From: Mesorhizobium sp. YC-39
GTDB lineage: Bacteria; Pseudomonadota; Alphaproteobacteria; Rhizobiales; Rhizobiaceae
Assembly (NCBI RefSeq): GCF_025753795.1
Contig: NZ_JAOWPS010000005.1
Location: forward strand, 248,001-312,000
Direction of reading: 5' to 3'
DNA length: 64,000 nt
The translations under genes and the position numbers were made by a program. The first letter of the stretch is position 1. Each line of letters opens with the position of its first letter. Below the pieces are notes generated by a model. It was given only the letters and a program-made list of their open reading frames with translations. It did not search any database and had not been told where the DNA came from. Below, piece after piece: positions 9,464 to 17,770 of the stretch.

Positions 9464-10713
9464 ACGATCCGCGGGTTCGGCACGGGAACGATGAATTTTC
9501 CGCCCCTGGCACGATATTCAGTCTGTTGTTCCATGATTTCATCAAGGAAGTTCCAGGCAAGCACTAGAACGTAGTCAGGTTGCGCTTCCAACAGAGCTTC
9601 CGTAGAGCGGATAGGAATTTTCTGACCGGGCATGTACTTGCCCTGCTTGTGAGTGTTGCGGTCTACGACGAAGTCGATGAGATCGCGTCCGATGCCGACC
9701 GTGTTGATCAGGGTCGCGCCTTTGGCCGCCGCCCCATAGCCGGCGATTGAGGCGCCGGCCGCTTTCAGTCGGCGCAGCAATGCGGAGAGATCGACTTTCA
9801 ACTTGTCGACCGTCGCGGAAAAATCGATGTAGTAGTCAATGGCGTCGATCCCTTGTGCTCTTTCATGAGCGAGTTGATCCCTGACGCTTGCTCCGACACG
9901 CTCTTGCAATTCGACATAAAGGCGAATCGAACCGCCATGAATCGAAAGCTGCTTTACTTCGTTGAGATAAAGGCCATGTCTGCGAAACAACTTGTCCAAT
10001 GCCGTCACTGAAAAATAGCACAAATGTTCGTGGTAGATCGTATCGAATTCGCAATGATCGATCATTGGTTCGACATACGGCGCCTCAAGCACCGCAACGC
10101 CGTCGTCCTTGAGCAACAGCGCAATGCCTGCAACAAAACCGTTGGTGTCGGCCACATGCGCGAGCACGTTGTTTGCGTGAATCACGTCGGCTCGCACGCC
10201 CTGTCTGCGAAGCGACTCAGCCAGCTCGCGAGTGAAGAAAGCTACGTGCGTTGGCACGCCGAACTCGCTGGCGACGGCAGCAGGCCCATCGGCGGGGTCG
10301 ATGCCGAGAACTTGAATGCCCGCCTTGACATAGTTCTTCAGGAGATAGCCGTCGTTGCTTGCCAGCTCGATCACGAAACTGCCCGAGTGCAAGCCGCGAC
10401 GTTCAATCAAATCGAGCACATTGTCTCGAGAGTGCCGCAGCAGCGCTTGCGAGAACGAGGAGTAGTAGGGATAGGCATCGGCAAACAGAATCCTGGGATT
10501 CACCGTTTCTGTGATCTGCACTAAGCTGCAATCGCCACAGAAAGCGACACTGAGTGGAAAGACAGGCTCCTCCTCGCCATCGTCGATGCTCGATGGAAGC
10601 CGATCGGCAAGGGGCGTCGTGCCGAGCTTCAGGAACGTATCGATGTGACTTCCACCGCAGGAGCGGCAGACCTGCTCGGTTACAGATGCTGCTCCAACGA
10701 TCATCATGGCCAT
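9460..10713 (-). CDS. NDP-sugar C-methyltransferase family protein
   Basis: Closer to classic sugar C-methyltransferases than the other two. It has the N-terminal zinc motif CRSCGG (C16, C19) and a second pair in CGDCSLVQ, then the SAM domain (FVIELASNDGYLLKNY) with the usual N in place of G, a HANNVLAHV segment, YHEHLCYFS, and a C-terminal GYGAAAKGATLIN. Members of this group usually add a methyl to C3 of a 4-keto-6-deoxyhexose. It lies in a minus-strand run rfbF, SDR, this gene and the 8243-9463 paralogue, so a CDP-linked substrate is likely. Confidence 0.87.
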   Translation of the reverse strand: MAMMIVGAASVTEQVCRSCGGSHIDTFLKLGTTPLADRLPSSIDDGEEEPVFPLSVAFCGDCSLVQITETVNPRILFADAYPYYSSFSQALLRHSRDNVLDLIERRGLHSGSFVIELASNDGYLLKNYVKAGIQVLGIDPADGPAAVASEFGVPTHVAFFTRELAESLRRQGVRADVIHANNVLAHVADTNGFVAGIALLLKDDGVAVLEAPYVEPMIDHCEFDTIYHEHLCYFSVTALDKLFRRHGLYLNEVKQLSIHGGSIRLYVELQERVGASVRDQLAHERAQGIDAIDYYIDFSATVDKLKVDLSALLRRLKAAGASIAGYGAAAKGATLINTVGIGRDLIDFVVDRNTHKQGKYMPGQKIPIRSTEALLEAQPDYVLVLAWNFLDEIMEQQTEYRARGGKFIVPVPNPRIV

Positions 10714-10732
10714 GGCTCCCGGCTGTGTTTGT

Positions 10733-11776
10733 TCAAACCGCTAACGCCAACTGCGGCGTGCGGCGCAGATCGGCATCGAGTTCGCCATTTCGGATCAGCT
10801 TCTGCACATGGGCGATGCGCTTGAACCGCTCGCCCTCGAAATCCTCAAGTGCGAGGCCTGCTGCGCGAAATGTGTAATAGAGCTGTTCGATGCCGCGCCG
10901 CGCCGTCCATTGCGGCTTAAAGCCGTGCAGGCGACGACCAATGTAGGTGCAGTCGACGCGATAGCACCGCTTGTCTGGCCCGGCGTCGGGCGCGAACTCC
11001 ACGCGGCTGTCGGGAACGATCGCCTGGACCAAGGCCGCGATCTCCCGGATCTGATAGTTTTCCGTGGTCAAGCCGACATTGAATGCCTCGTTGTGGACCA
11101 GCTCTCGCTCGGCTTCGAGCACGGCGATATAGGCTAGCGCAATGTCTTCCACATGGACGATCGGACGCCATGGCGAGCCGTCGCTTTTGAGGTAGACCAG
11201 GCCGGTTGTATAAGCCCAAGCGGTCAGATTGTTGACCACGAGATCGAAGCGGATGCGAGGCGAGAGGCCGTAGGCGGTGGAAGCACGCAGGAATGTCGGG
11301 CTGAATGATTGATCCGCCATCGGCGCGACCGCTCGCTCCACATTCGCCTTTGAGGCGCCGTAAGGCGTAACCGGGTTGAAGGGAGCATCCTCAGCCAGAA
11401 AGCTGTCGCCTGCTGCGCCGTAATTGCTGCAAGAGGAGGCATATAGGAACCGCTGGACACCGGCGGCCTTGGCGAGCCGCGCAAGCCTTACCGAAGCGCC
11501 GCAGTTGATCTCTTCGGTAAGGAGGGGGCGATAGTCCCCCAACGGATCGTTTGAAAGGCCGGCGAGATGGATGATCGCCTCGAAACCGGCGACGTCGTCA
11601 ACCTCGATGTCACGGATGTCTCTCTCGATCGTCGGCACCTGGGCCAGCTTTCCTACGAAAGTGCATGACCGGAAGATGTCGCTGTCTAGTCCCGTGACGT
11701 CATGGCCGCGTTCAAGCAGCATCGGAGTCAGGACGGAACCGATGTAGCCGAGGTGGCCTGTAACCAGAACTTTCAT
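10733..11776 (-). CDS. NAD-dependent epimerase/dehydratase (SDR) of nucleotide sugars
   Basis: Extended short-chain dehydrogenase. The Rossmann motif GHLGYIGS is at the N-terminus, and the catalytic residues are in SSCSNYG and YGASK (Tyr-x3-Lys). It probably epimerises or oxidises/reduces a CDP- or other NDP-sugar made by the neighbouring rfbF. It lacks the GHTGFKGSW type N-terminus of CDP-glucose 4,6-dehydratases, so it is not a clear rfbG. Its first 65 bp overlap the end of rfbF. Confidence 0.87.
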   Translation of the reverse strand: MKVLVTGHLGYIGSVLTPMLLERGHDVTGLDSDIFRSCTFVGKLAQVPTIERDIRDIEVDDVAGFEAIIHLAGLSNDPLGDYRPLLTEEINCGASVRLARLAKAAGVQRFLYASSCSNYGAAGDSFLAEDAPFNPVTPYGASKANVERAVAPMADQSFSPTFLRASTAYGLSPRIRFDLVVNNLTAWAYTTGLVYLKSDGSPWRPIVHVEDIALAYIAVLEAERELVHNEAFNVGLTTENYQIREIAALVQAIVPDSRVEFAPDAGPDKRCYRVDCTYIGRRLHGFKPQWTARRGIEQLYYTFRAAGLALEDFEGERFKRIAHVQKLIRNGELDADLRRTPQLALAV

Positions 11777-12551
11777 CGATCAATTCCCATGTTTTCCAGG
11801 GCGCCTGCCCGCTGTCCCACAATTTCTGAAGGAGATGCTTTTCCCGTATGGTGTCCATGCATTGCCAGAAGGATTCGTGGCGATATGCCATCAACTGGCC
11901 GTCAGCCGCGAGCTGCTGCATTGGCGCGTGTTCGAACATGACGTCGTCGCCATCGATATAGTCCTTTACGCCCGGCTCGAGCACGAAGAAGGCGCCATTG
12001 ATCCAACCCTCTGAGGCCTGTGGCTTCTCTGTGAAGTCGACAACGCGATGGCCATCGAATTCAATGTGCCCATAGCGAGCTGGCGGACGCACCGCCGTCA
12101 TCGTTGCAAGTTTGCCATGCGATTTGTGAAAGGCGATCAAGTCATCGAGGTTGACGTCCGAAACGCCATCACCCCACGTGAGCATGAACGTCTCGTCGTC
12201 CATCCAGTCGATCAGGCGCTTAATGCGGCCGCCCGTCAGCGTATTCAGCCCCGTCTCTACAAGATCGACTGACCAATCAGGGAGCGAGCTCGAGTGGCGC
12301 TTCACGCTTCCCGATGCAGCTTTGACAGTCAGGCTGCCATCGAATGCGACATAGTCGCTGAACCAGCGTTTGATGTATTCGCCCTTGTATCCCAACGCGA
12401 CGGCGAACTCGCGGTGGCCGTAAGCGTAGTAATGCATCATGATATGCCAAAGGATCGGCTTGGCTCCGATCTCGACCATTGGTTTCGGCCGGATCTCGGT
12501 TTCTTCCGCCAGCCGTGTTCCTAATCCGCCAGCAAGAATTCCTACCTTCAT
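11712..12551 (-). CDS. rfbF: Glucose-1-phosphate cytidylyltransferase
   Basis: Makes CDP-glucose from CTP and glucose-1-phosphate, the entry step to CDP-deoxyhexoses. The N-terminus has the nucleotidyltransferase signature AGGLGTRL followed by RPKPMVEIG. Then come YKGEYIKRWF and LTWGDGVSDVN, which are particular to the RfbF group. At 279 residues it is about 20 longer than the usual 257, and the extra tail lies in the 65-bp overlap with the downstream SDR gene. That suggests the stop has shifted, or that the two are translationally coupled. Confidence 0.92.
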   Translation of the reverse strand: MKVGILAGGLGTRLAEETEIRPKPMVEIGAKPILWHIMMHYYAYGHREFAVALGYKGEYIKRWFSDYVAFDGSLTVKAASGSVKRHSSSLPDWSVDLVETGLNTLTGGRIKRLIDWMDDETFMLTWGDGVSDVNLDDLIAFHKSHGKLATMTAVRPPARYGHIEFDGHRVVDFTEKPQASEGWINGAFFVLEPGVKDYIDGDDVMFEHAPMQQLAADGQLMAYRHESFWQCMDTIREKHLLQKLWDSGQAPWKTWELIDESSGYRPPRLHRFRPDSDAA

Positions 12552-12640
12552 TGTTTTCTCACCCCAATCGCTTACAGTTTTTTGCTACCATGCGTAGGTC
12601 GGGTTGAACCACACCGAAGAACGGATGATCGGAACCATCG

Positions 12641-13465
12641 ATGCATGACGTCAGGCATTCGATTGGCGCTGTGCTCGATAGAGCTTTGCGTAAGGGATCT
12701 CATCCATTCGACGTAGCGGACTGGCAGGCGTCGGCGGTCATCATTGCACCTCATCCTGATGATGAGACGCTGGGATGTGGAGGGGTCGCCAGCAAGAAGT
12801 TCAGCTCGGGCGCCGACGTCCGGTTTATTTTCGTTACCGACGGGTCGGCATCCCATTCAAATCGGCTTGATATGGAGGCACTGCGGATCGCGCGTGAAAA
12901 CGAAGCGATCGAGGCGGTTTGCCGGTTGGGCGGGTCGGCTGATCGGGTGAGATTTCTACGTGTTCCCGACGGCATGGCAAAACATCATGTCGGCAAGATC
13001 GCAGACGCAATCGCTCAGTTGCTTTTCGCTTGGCAACCACAGAGCGTGTACGTCACTCATGTAAAAGAGCCGCCTGCGGACCATGTTGCCACCAATCTTG
13101 GCGTGCGAGGCGCGCTTCAACTGTATGGCCGGCGCGTGACCGTGTTCGAATATCCCGTCTGGTATTGGTATCAGTGGCCGTGGGTTCGTCTGCGCGACGA
13201 TGTGCTTGGACTCAATCGCACCGCATTCCAGCAAACGGTTCGGACTCTTGCCGGCTTGCGCGGCGTCAAGATGTTCAACTCCCACGCCTATATCGGCGAC
13301 GTGATCGATGTAAAACGTCACGCGCTGGCAGCGCACCGGTCCCAGATGGAGCGGCCGGCGGGTCTCGACGATTGGCCTATCCTGGCGGATGTAGGTGGGG
13401 GCGATTTTCTGAATCGGCTGCTGAGCGACCACGAGATGTTCACGCGATATGAGCTTAACGAGTAG
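12641..13465 (+). CDS. PIG-L family deacetylase
   Basis: Zinc-dependent deacetylase related to GlcNAc-PI and mycothiol deacetylases. The metal and catalytic motif PHPDDE lies at residues 37-42, and a second cluster, PPADHVATN, is at about 147. In polysaccharide loci such enzymes remove acetyl groups from amino-sugars, but the substrate here is unknown. It begins a plus-strand run, 89 bp from the divergent rfbF start, so the promoters are shared in that gap. Confidence 0.87.
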   Translation: MHDVRHSIGAVLDRALRKGSHPFDVADWQASAVIIAPHPDDETLGCGGVASKKFSSGADVRFIFVTDGSASHSNRLDMEALRIARENEAIEAVCRLGGSADRVRFLRVPDGMAKHHVGKIADAIAQLLFAWQPQSVYVTHVKEPPADHVATNLGVRGALQLYGRRVTVFEYPVWYWYQWPWVRLRDDVLGLNRTAFQQTVRTLAGLRGVKMFNSHAYIGDVIDVKRHALAAHRSQMERPAGLDDWPILADVGGGDFLNRLLSDHEMFTRYELNE

Positions 13466-13646
13466 ACGCCGTCTTCGCCTCTTTAAGCGCCACTTAGGCA
13501 ACACACATCGGAGGTACCGCCAGACAGGCAAAAGTATGAGCAGACCAACTGATGTCTAACTCGAAGGTGGCCATTCATTCTGCCATCTTCGGGCGGTGCG
13601 ACTCGATTAGCCGCGCTGGAAGTAGCTTGGCCTATGAGGATACTGT

Positions 13647-14399
13647 ATGAGACTGGCGACGAAGCTCCGCGATGTCTTCTACAGCATGCCTGTCATTCCA
13701 GCGGGCGAAGCTGCCGGCCTGAGGATTTTTTCGCGCGGCGCTGATCCCGATTTTGCGCGCGGGACTTATGAGTTTCCGATACAGGAAGCAATTGCATCAC
13801 TTCTGGCGCCGGGCAATGTGTTTTATGACGTTGGCGCCAACATCGGTTTCTTCTCACTGATCGCAGCGCGTCGCGTCGGGCCGCATGGCCAAGTCTACGC
13901 ATACGAGCCTGTCCCCCGCAATGCCGCCGCCATCGGGCGAAGCCGAGACGTCAACAGGCTGAGCACCATTCACGTTTTCACCGAAGCGGTTGGAGCGGTG
14001 ACCGGTGATGCCGAATTGTTGTTGGCACGCCATCTCGGTGGCGCAACGCTCGCCATGGTCTCCACGCCGCCGGATGTGAGTGGGCGCCTCAAGGTCAGGA
14101 CGACGACACTCGACGATTCCATCGCCAGATACAGCCTCAGGCCGCCAACCCTCGTCAAGATCGATGTCGAGGGTGCAGAAATCGACGTGCTTCGCGGCAT
14201 GACAGCGGCACTGGCCGCATATCGCCCTAACGTCATTTGCGAGGTGGACGCTGCAACGAAAAGCGGGCTCGATCGCAAAGCACGCGAAATCATCGAGTTC
14301 TTGGCCACAGTCGGCTATGCCGTGTTTTCCATGCCTGCCGCTTATGCCAATAACGGCTGGCAGGTCGAGCACATGCTCGCGCAGCCCAGGGCGACGTGA
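13647..14399 (+). CDS. FkbM family methyltransferase
   Basis: Class I SAM-dependent O-methyltransferase of the FkbM type. The SAM loop VFYDVGANIGFFSL is at about 57-70, followed by the acidic VYAYEP, and KIDVEGAEIDVLRG at about 171-184 is the family hallmark. It probably methylates a sugar hydroxyl of the polymer. It lies 12 bp from the next gene, so the two are likely co-transcribed. Confidence 0.88.
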   Translation: MRLATKLRDVFYSMPVIPAGEAAGLRIFSRGADPDFARGTYEFPIQEAIASLLAPGNVFYDVGANIGFFSLIAARRVGPHGQVYAYEPVPRNAAAIGRSRDVNRLSTIHVFTEAVGAVTGDAELLLARHLGGATLAMVSTPPDVSGRLKVRTTTLDDSIARYSLRPPTLVKIDVEGAEIDVLRGMTAALAAYRPNVICEVDAATKSGLDRKAREIIEFLATVGYAVFSMPAAYANNGWQVEHMLAQPRAT

Positions 14400-14411
14400 G
14401 GGGATCTTTGT

Positions 14412-16493
14412 TTGCAGCGTCTTGACTGGGCAGAAACTGCTGAAGAGGCTGAGTCCGGCGCTGTCCGGCCGGAGATTCTTGTTGCCGACAGTTTTCAGGA
14501 CGATCGCACCCGCGGCACGGTAATTGGGACCCTGGCGACAAGGGGAGGAATCAGGCGAGGACGCGACATCGAACGCCAGATTGCGATCGATCACGGCGCA
14601 CTTCGTTTCCAGCCACTTGTCAGGCCCGGCTGGGGCCGGCAAGGGATTTCCTATGGTCCCTTTCAGCGAGAGGCTGGCCTGGTGCTGTTGGTCTCGATCA
14701 CCAACGGCCACAACACATCGCAGGGATCGCCACTGCCTGACGACTTCGCAAGGCGGGTATACCGTTGGCTGCGGGGACCCGGAATCGACCCGTGGCTCGG
14801 CCGTCTGATTTCCTTGGTGCGCGCACCACGAAAGAGGCTCACCTTTCGCCGTTTTTGGTGGTGGGTGCTTAGCACCTCCTGGACGTACCGGGGACCGAAC
14901 ATCAACGAGAATTTGGCCGTAGGTTGGTTTTCCAGCGAGGCGCCGATCAATCCGGTCGAGGATGGTTGCGGTTTTATCCTGCACGCCGCCGAAGGCGAAA
15001 ACGGCGAGCTGTGGGCCCGAGTGGGAAAGCAATGCCTGAGTGCGTTTCGGCGTCTGAAGAACCTTCATCTCTACTATGTCGTGGCGTTGCGGGAGCAGGG
15101 CGCTATCTATTATGTGGCCGCCGACCAAGAAGCTCACGGGGTTGCCGCTTTTCCGATGATGCGTCCGATCGCGATCGATCCTTTCAACAAGGACAAAGAG
15201 CTGTTTGCAGGTGTTCATCAGTCGGCACTTGGCCAGATCGGGTTTCGGGTCGACACACGCGTCCAAGCGGTTCACATCGGGCGTCTACCTGAATTTTCTA
15301 CCGTGTTTGGAACCGCCCACGCTGCCGATGCACTCGTGCAAGGCTTGCCGGGGCAGATCGTCGCAATCGGGGGACGGTGGCGTTTTTTGCAGGGCGCTAC
15401 CGGCAATCTATCCATCATCGATCCTGGTCGCCCTTCAGGATTGATCCACGGGCTGCTGGAAATTACCGCAGTCTCGGATGTGTGTGGTCTCGCCTGGCGG
15501 TTTCGGGACAAGGACAATTTCTGGCTACTGAAACTCTCGGCGCTCGGATGCACTCTGGTCGCCAAGCAATCGGGCAAAGAGATCACGATCGCGACGAATA
15601 CGGGACACGCCTTGCGCGAGTGTTCCACCCATTCGGTCCAGATTCTTGACTGGAAGGGCCAGGTGAGCTGCTTTCTCGACGGGATTCGTCTTTTCGACGC
15701 GTCTGCTGAGGCCGATTCAATCGAGAATGCGACCGGAGTAGGTATATGGAAAAGCTTCGATAGTGAGCCGCGCTGGCGCAACTTCGAGGCCCATCCTCAC
15801 GAAGTTCCCATTCCCTTGATGGCGCCTCTGGAGGCGCCTTGGAACCAACTCGGAGCAAGCCTGTCCTTCGCCGACGGTTTTACCGGTAGTGCCGGCGAAC
15901 TGGATCGCCGCACCACCGAGCTGGGCGGCGGACAATGGGCAAAAACACTGGGGACCGGGGTCATCGACGTCGACGGGCTGGGCGGCGCCCGTGTGCGCGC
16001 GAGCGTAGACAGACCGAATCCGGGTCGGACATTCTATTCGCTGCCATGGGATCGACCGGGATTCAGCGATCTCGAGGTTACAATCGAGCCTCCTGGAGAG
16101 CGCCGGGGACAAGATCAGCGCAGCCGGGCAGGACTGCTCTTCTGGCAAGACAGCGACAACTACGTTTGTGTCACGACTTGGCTCGACGATGTCTATCAAG
16201 GGGCTTCGATTTCGGTGTTCATCAAGCGGCTCGGCTTTGAGGAACTTTATGATGCGGTCTGGACTAATGTGGCGGACAAGGTCGTTTGGGGAAAGCGTTT
16301 TCGCATGCGCGTCACATTCGACGGCAATCGGTTTGCAATCTTGATCGACGACGAACTGGTGATGCAGCGAAGCCTTACCGACATCTATCCCGAAGATGCT
16401 GCCCTTCAGATTTTGCGGGTCGGACTCGCCGTTAACTGGGAGTGGGGAGATGACACGGGCTCGGTGTTCACGTCGTTCAAGGCCCGGCGCTGA
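14412..16493 (+). CDS. Large protein of unknown function with repeated jelly-roll-like domains
   Basis: A 693-residue protein I do not recognise. No signal peptide is visible. Residues about 25-300 form a first part with YGPFQREAGLVLLVSITNGHN. Residues about 310-475 contain a beta-rich block with GLAWRFRDKDNFWLLKL, and residues about 485-693 a similar block with GLLFWQDSDNYVCVTTW. The two share a G-L-x5-D-x-DN-aromatic pattern, as in LamG/concanavalin-like carbohydrate-binding folds. The start is a TTG, 12 bp after the FkbM gene; no good alternative ATG is near. The last 88 bp overlap the convergent GT4 gene. A sugar-binding or polymer-modifying role is an inference from fold-like pattern and location. 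Confidence 0.75.
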   Translation: MQRLDWAETAEEAESGAVRPEILVADSFQDDRTRGTVIGTLATRGGIRRGRDIERQIAIDHGALRFQPLVRPGWGRQGISYGPFQREAGLVLLVSITNGHNTSQGSPLPDDFARRVYRWLRGPGIDPWLGRLISLVRAPRKRLTFRRFWWWVLSTSWTYRGPNINENLAVGWFSSEAPINPVEDGCGFILHAAEGENGELWARVGKQCLSAFRRLKNLHLYYVVALREQGAIYYVAADQEAHGVAAFPMMRPIAIDPFNKDKELFAGVHQSALGQIGFRVDTRVQAVHIGRLPEFSTVFGTAHAADALVQGLPGQIVAIGGRWRFLQGATGNLSIIDPGRPSGLIHGLLEITAVSDVCGLAWRFRDKDNFWLLKLSALGCTLVAKQSGKEITIATNTGHALRECSTHSVQILDWKGQVSCFLDGIRLFDASAEADSIENATGVGIWKSFDSEPRWRNFEAHPHEVPIPLMAPLEAPWNQLGASLSFADGFTGSAGELDRRTTELGGGQWAKTLGTGVIDVDGLGGARVRASVDRPNPGRTFYSLPWDRPGFSDLEVTIEPPGERRGQDQRSRAGLLFWQDSDNYVCVTTWLDDVYQGASISVFIKRLGFEELYDAVWTNVADKVVWGKRFRMRVTFDGNRFAILIDDELVMQRSLTDIYPEDAALQILRVGLAVNWEWGDDTGSVFTSFKARR

Positions 16494-17770
16494 GTGAGGG
16501 AAAGGTTCCTCTTTCCAAGCCGTGAACGGTGGGAGGCGATGGCCCTATCATACAGGGTCCGGGTCGACTGGGCGATTTTTTCCCATGCATAGAGATCGGC
16601 GACACGCGCGGCTCCCCGGCGCCCCAATTTCGCCGCTCGTCCTGGCTCTACAAGAAGGCCGATGATTTGGGCAGCAAGCGCATCAGGATCGTTCTTCTCC
16701 ACCACAACGCCGCCGCCAGTCGCTTCCATGATCTCCGTCATGCCGCCGACGCGAGTAGCTACGACAGGAGTACCATTGGACAGCGCCTCGATCAGGCTCA
16801 TTCCGAAGGACTCGCTGAGAGAGGGATTTACCAGAAGCGATGCTTCGGCATATCGCTCGGCCAATTTTTTGTAGGGCTGCGTCCCAACGAAACTGACGGT
16901 GGGAGCGATCGCCGGCGATATCATCGCGCGCAGCGCGGCATCGTAGGATCCGAGGTATGCGCTACCGCCGTGGTAGAAGCGAGCGAGATCGCGGACTTCG
17001 CGATCCGTGCTCAGGTCAATCAGGAATTCACGAGGAAGCGTTGCCGATGGGCCGACGATCTCGAGGCGGGCCTTAGGGCAGGCCGCAATAACGGTTTGCC
17101 AGGCTTCGATCAGCGTGTGTATGCCTTTTTCGGGCGACACACGGCCGACGAACAATACCTTTCCTGGTATTCGTGTTACGGCGGCGGCGTTCTGGCTCGC
17201 GGGCGCTCCGTTCGGCAAGACTGCGAAAATTGTGCCCATTTCAGCAAAGCGCGTGCGCGCCGCAGTCACGACATGTTCTGAGCACCCGACGGTGAGATCG
17301 GTGGCGGCCAGCGCTCGTTTCATCGCATTGCGGTCAAGTTCTGCAAGCCAGTCACAATGCATGTGCAACACGATTGCTGCTTGCGGCGCCGCCCGTCGAA
17401 TGGCGGGTGCGTATTGCGGAAAATTCTGGATGTGAACCACGTCGGGCGATAGACGGCGTATCGTTCGAATGGCCTGGGCGAGAAAATCGAATGCATAGAC
17501 ATTTTGTGTGACCAGGGGCGACCGCGGCCAGACACAACTCCAGAGGCGGGACGCCATGCCCCACACGCGTGCCGGCGCGCATTTGAGCAACTCGAAACGT
17601 ATGCCGTCGATTTCCATCTGAGCCGGCATACCGCGCAGGCGCCGAGCGATTATGGTCGTGTCGCAATCTGCACCTAGCCGTCTTGCGACTTCATGCGTCC
17701 AAATGCCGATCGAGTTCTGGATCGGGGGCGTAACCGTGTCGAAAGGCTGGCTCAGGATCACGATCTTCAT
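16406..17770 (-). CDS. Glycosyltransferase family 4
   Basis: GT-B fold transferase. The start at 17770 (MKIVILSQPFDT) is chosen because it overlaps the stop of the flippase gene by ATGA and matches the normal GT4 N-terminus; a longer frame to 17923 would intrude into the flippase. It has VLFVGRVSPEKGIHTLIEAW at the start of the C-terminal domain and the E-x7-E motif in SLSESFGMSLIEALSNG. The last 30 or so residues are hydrophilic and lie in the overlap with the 693-residue gene. It is the third gene of a coupled operon: glycoside hydrolase, flippase, this gene. Confidence 0.9.
   Translation of the reverse strand: MKIVILSQPFDTVTPPIQNSIGIWTHEVARRLGADCDTTIIARRLRGMPAQMEIDGIRFELLKCAPARVWGMASRLWSCVWPRSPLVTQNVYAFDFLAQAIRTIRRLSPDVVHIQNFPQYAPAIRRAAPQAAIVLHMHCDWLAELDRNAMKRALAATDLTVGCSEHVVTAARTRFAEMGTIFAVLPNGAPASQNAAAVTRIPGKVLFVGRVSPEKGIHTLIEAWQTVIAACPKARLEIVGPSATLPREFLIDLSTDREVRDLARFYHGGSAYLGSYDAALRAMISPAIAPTVSFVGTQPYKKLAERYAEASLLVNPSLSESFGMSLIEALSNGTPVVATRVGGMTEIMEATGGGVVVEKNDPDALAAQIIGLLVEPGRAAKLGRRGAARVADLYAWEKIAQSTRTLYDRAIASHRSRLGKRNLSLTQRRALNDVNTEPVSSPHSQLTASPTRKI

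Noticed and set aside
13854..15275. About 470-codon minus-strand frame across the FkbM and unknown genes
   Set aside because: It spans two plus-strand genes in shadow phase. The FkbM motifs settle the first; the second is favoured by spacing and by repeated internal motifs.
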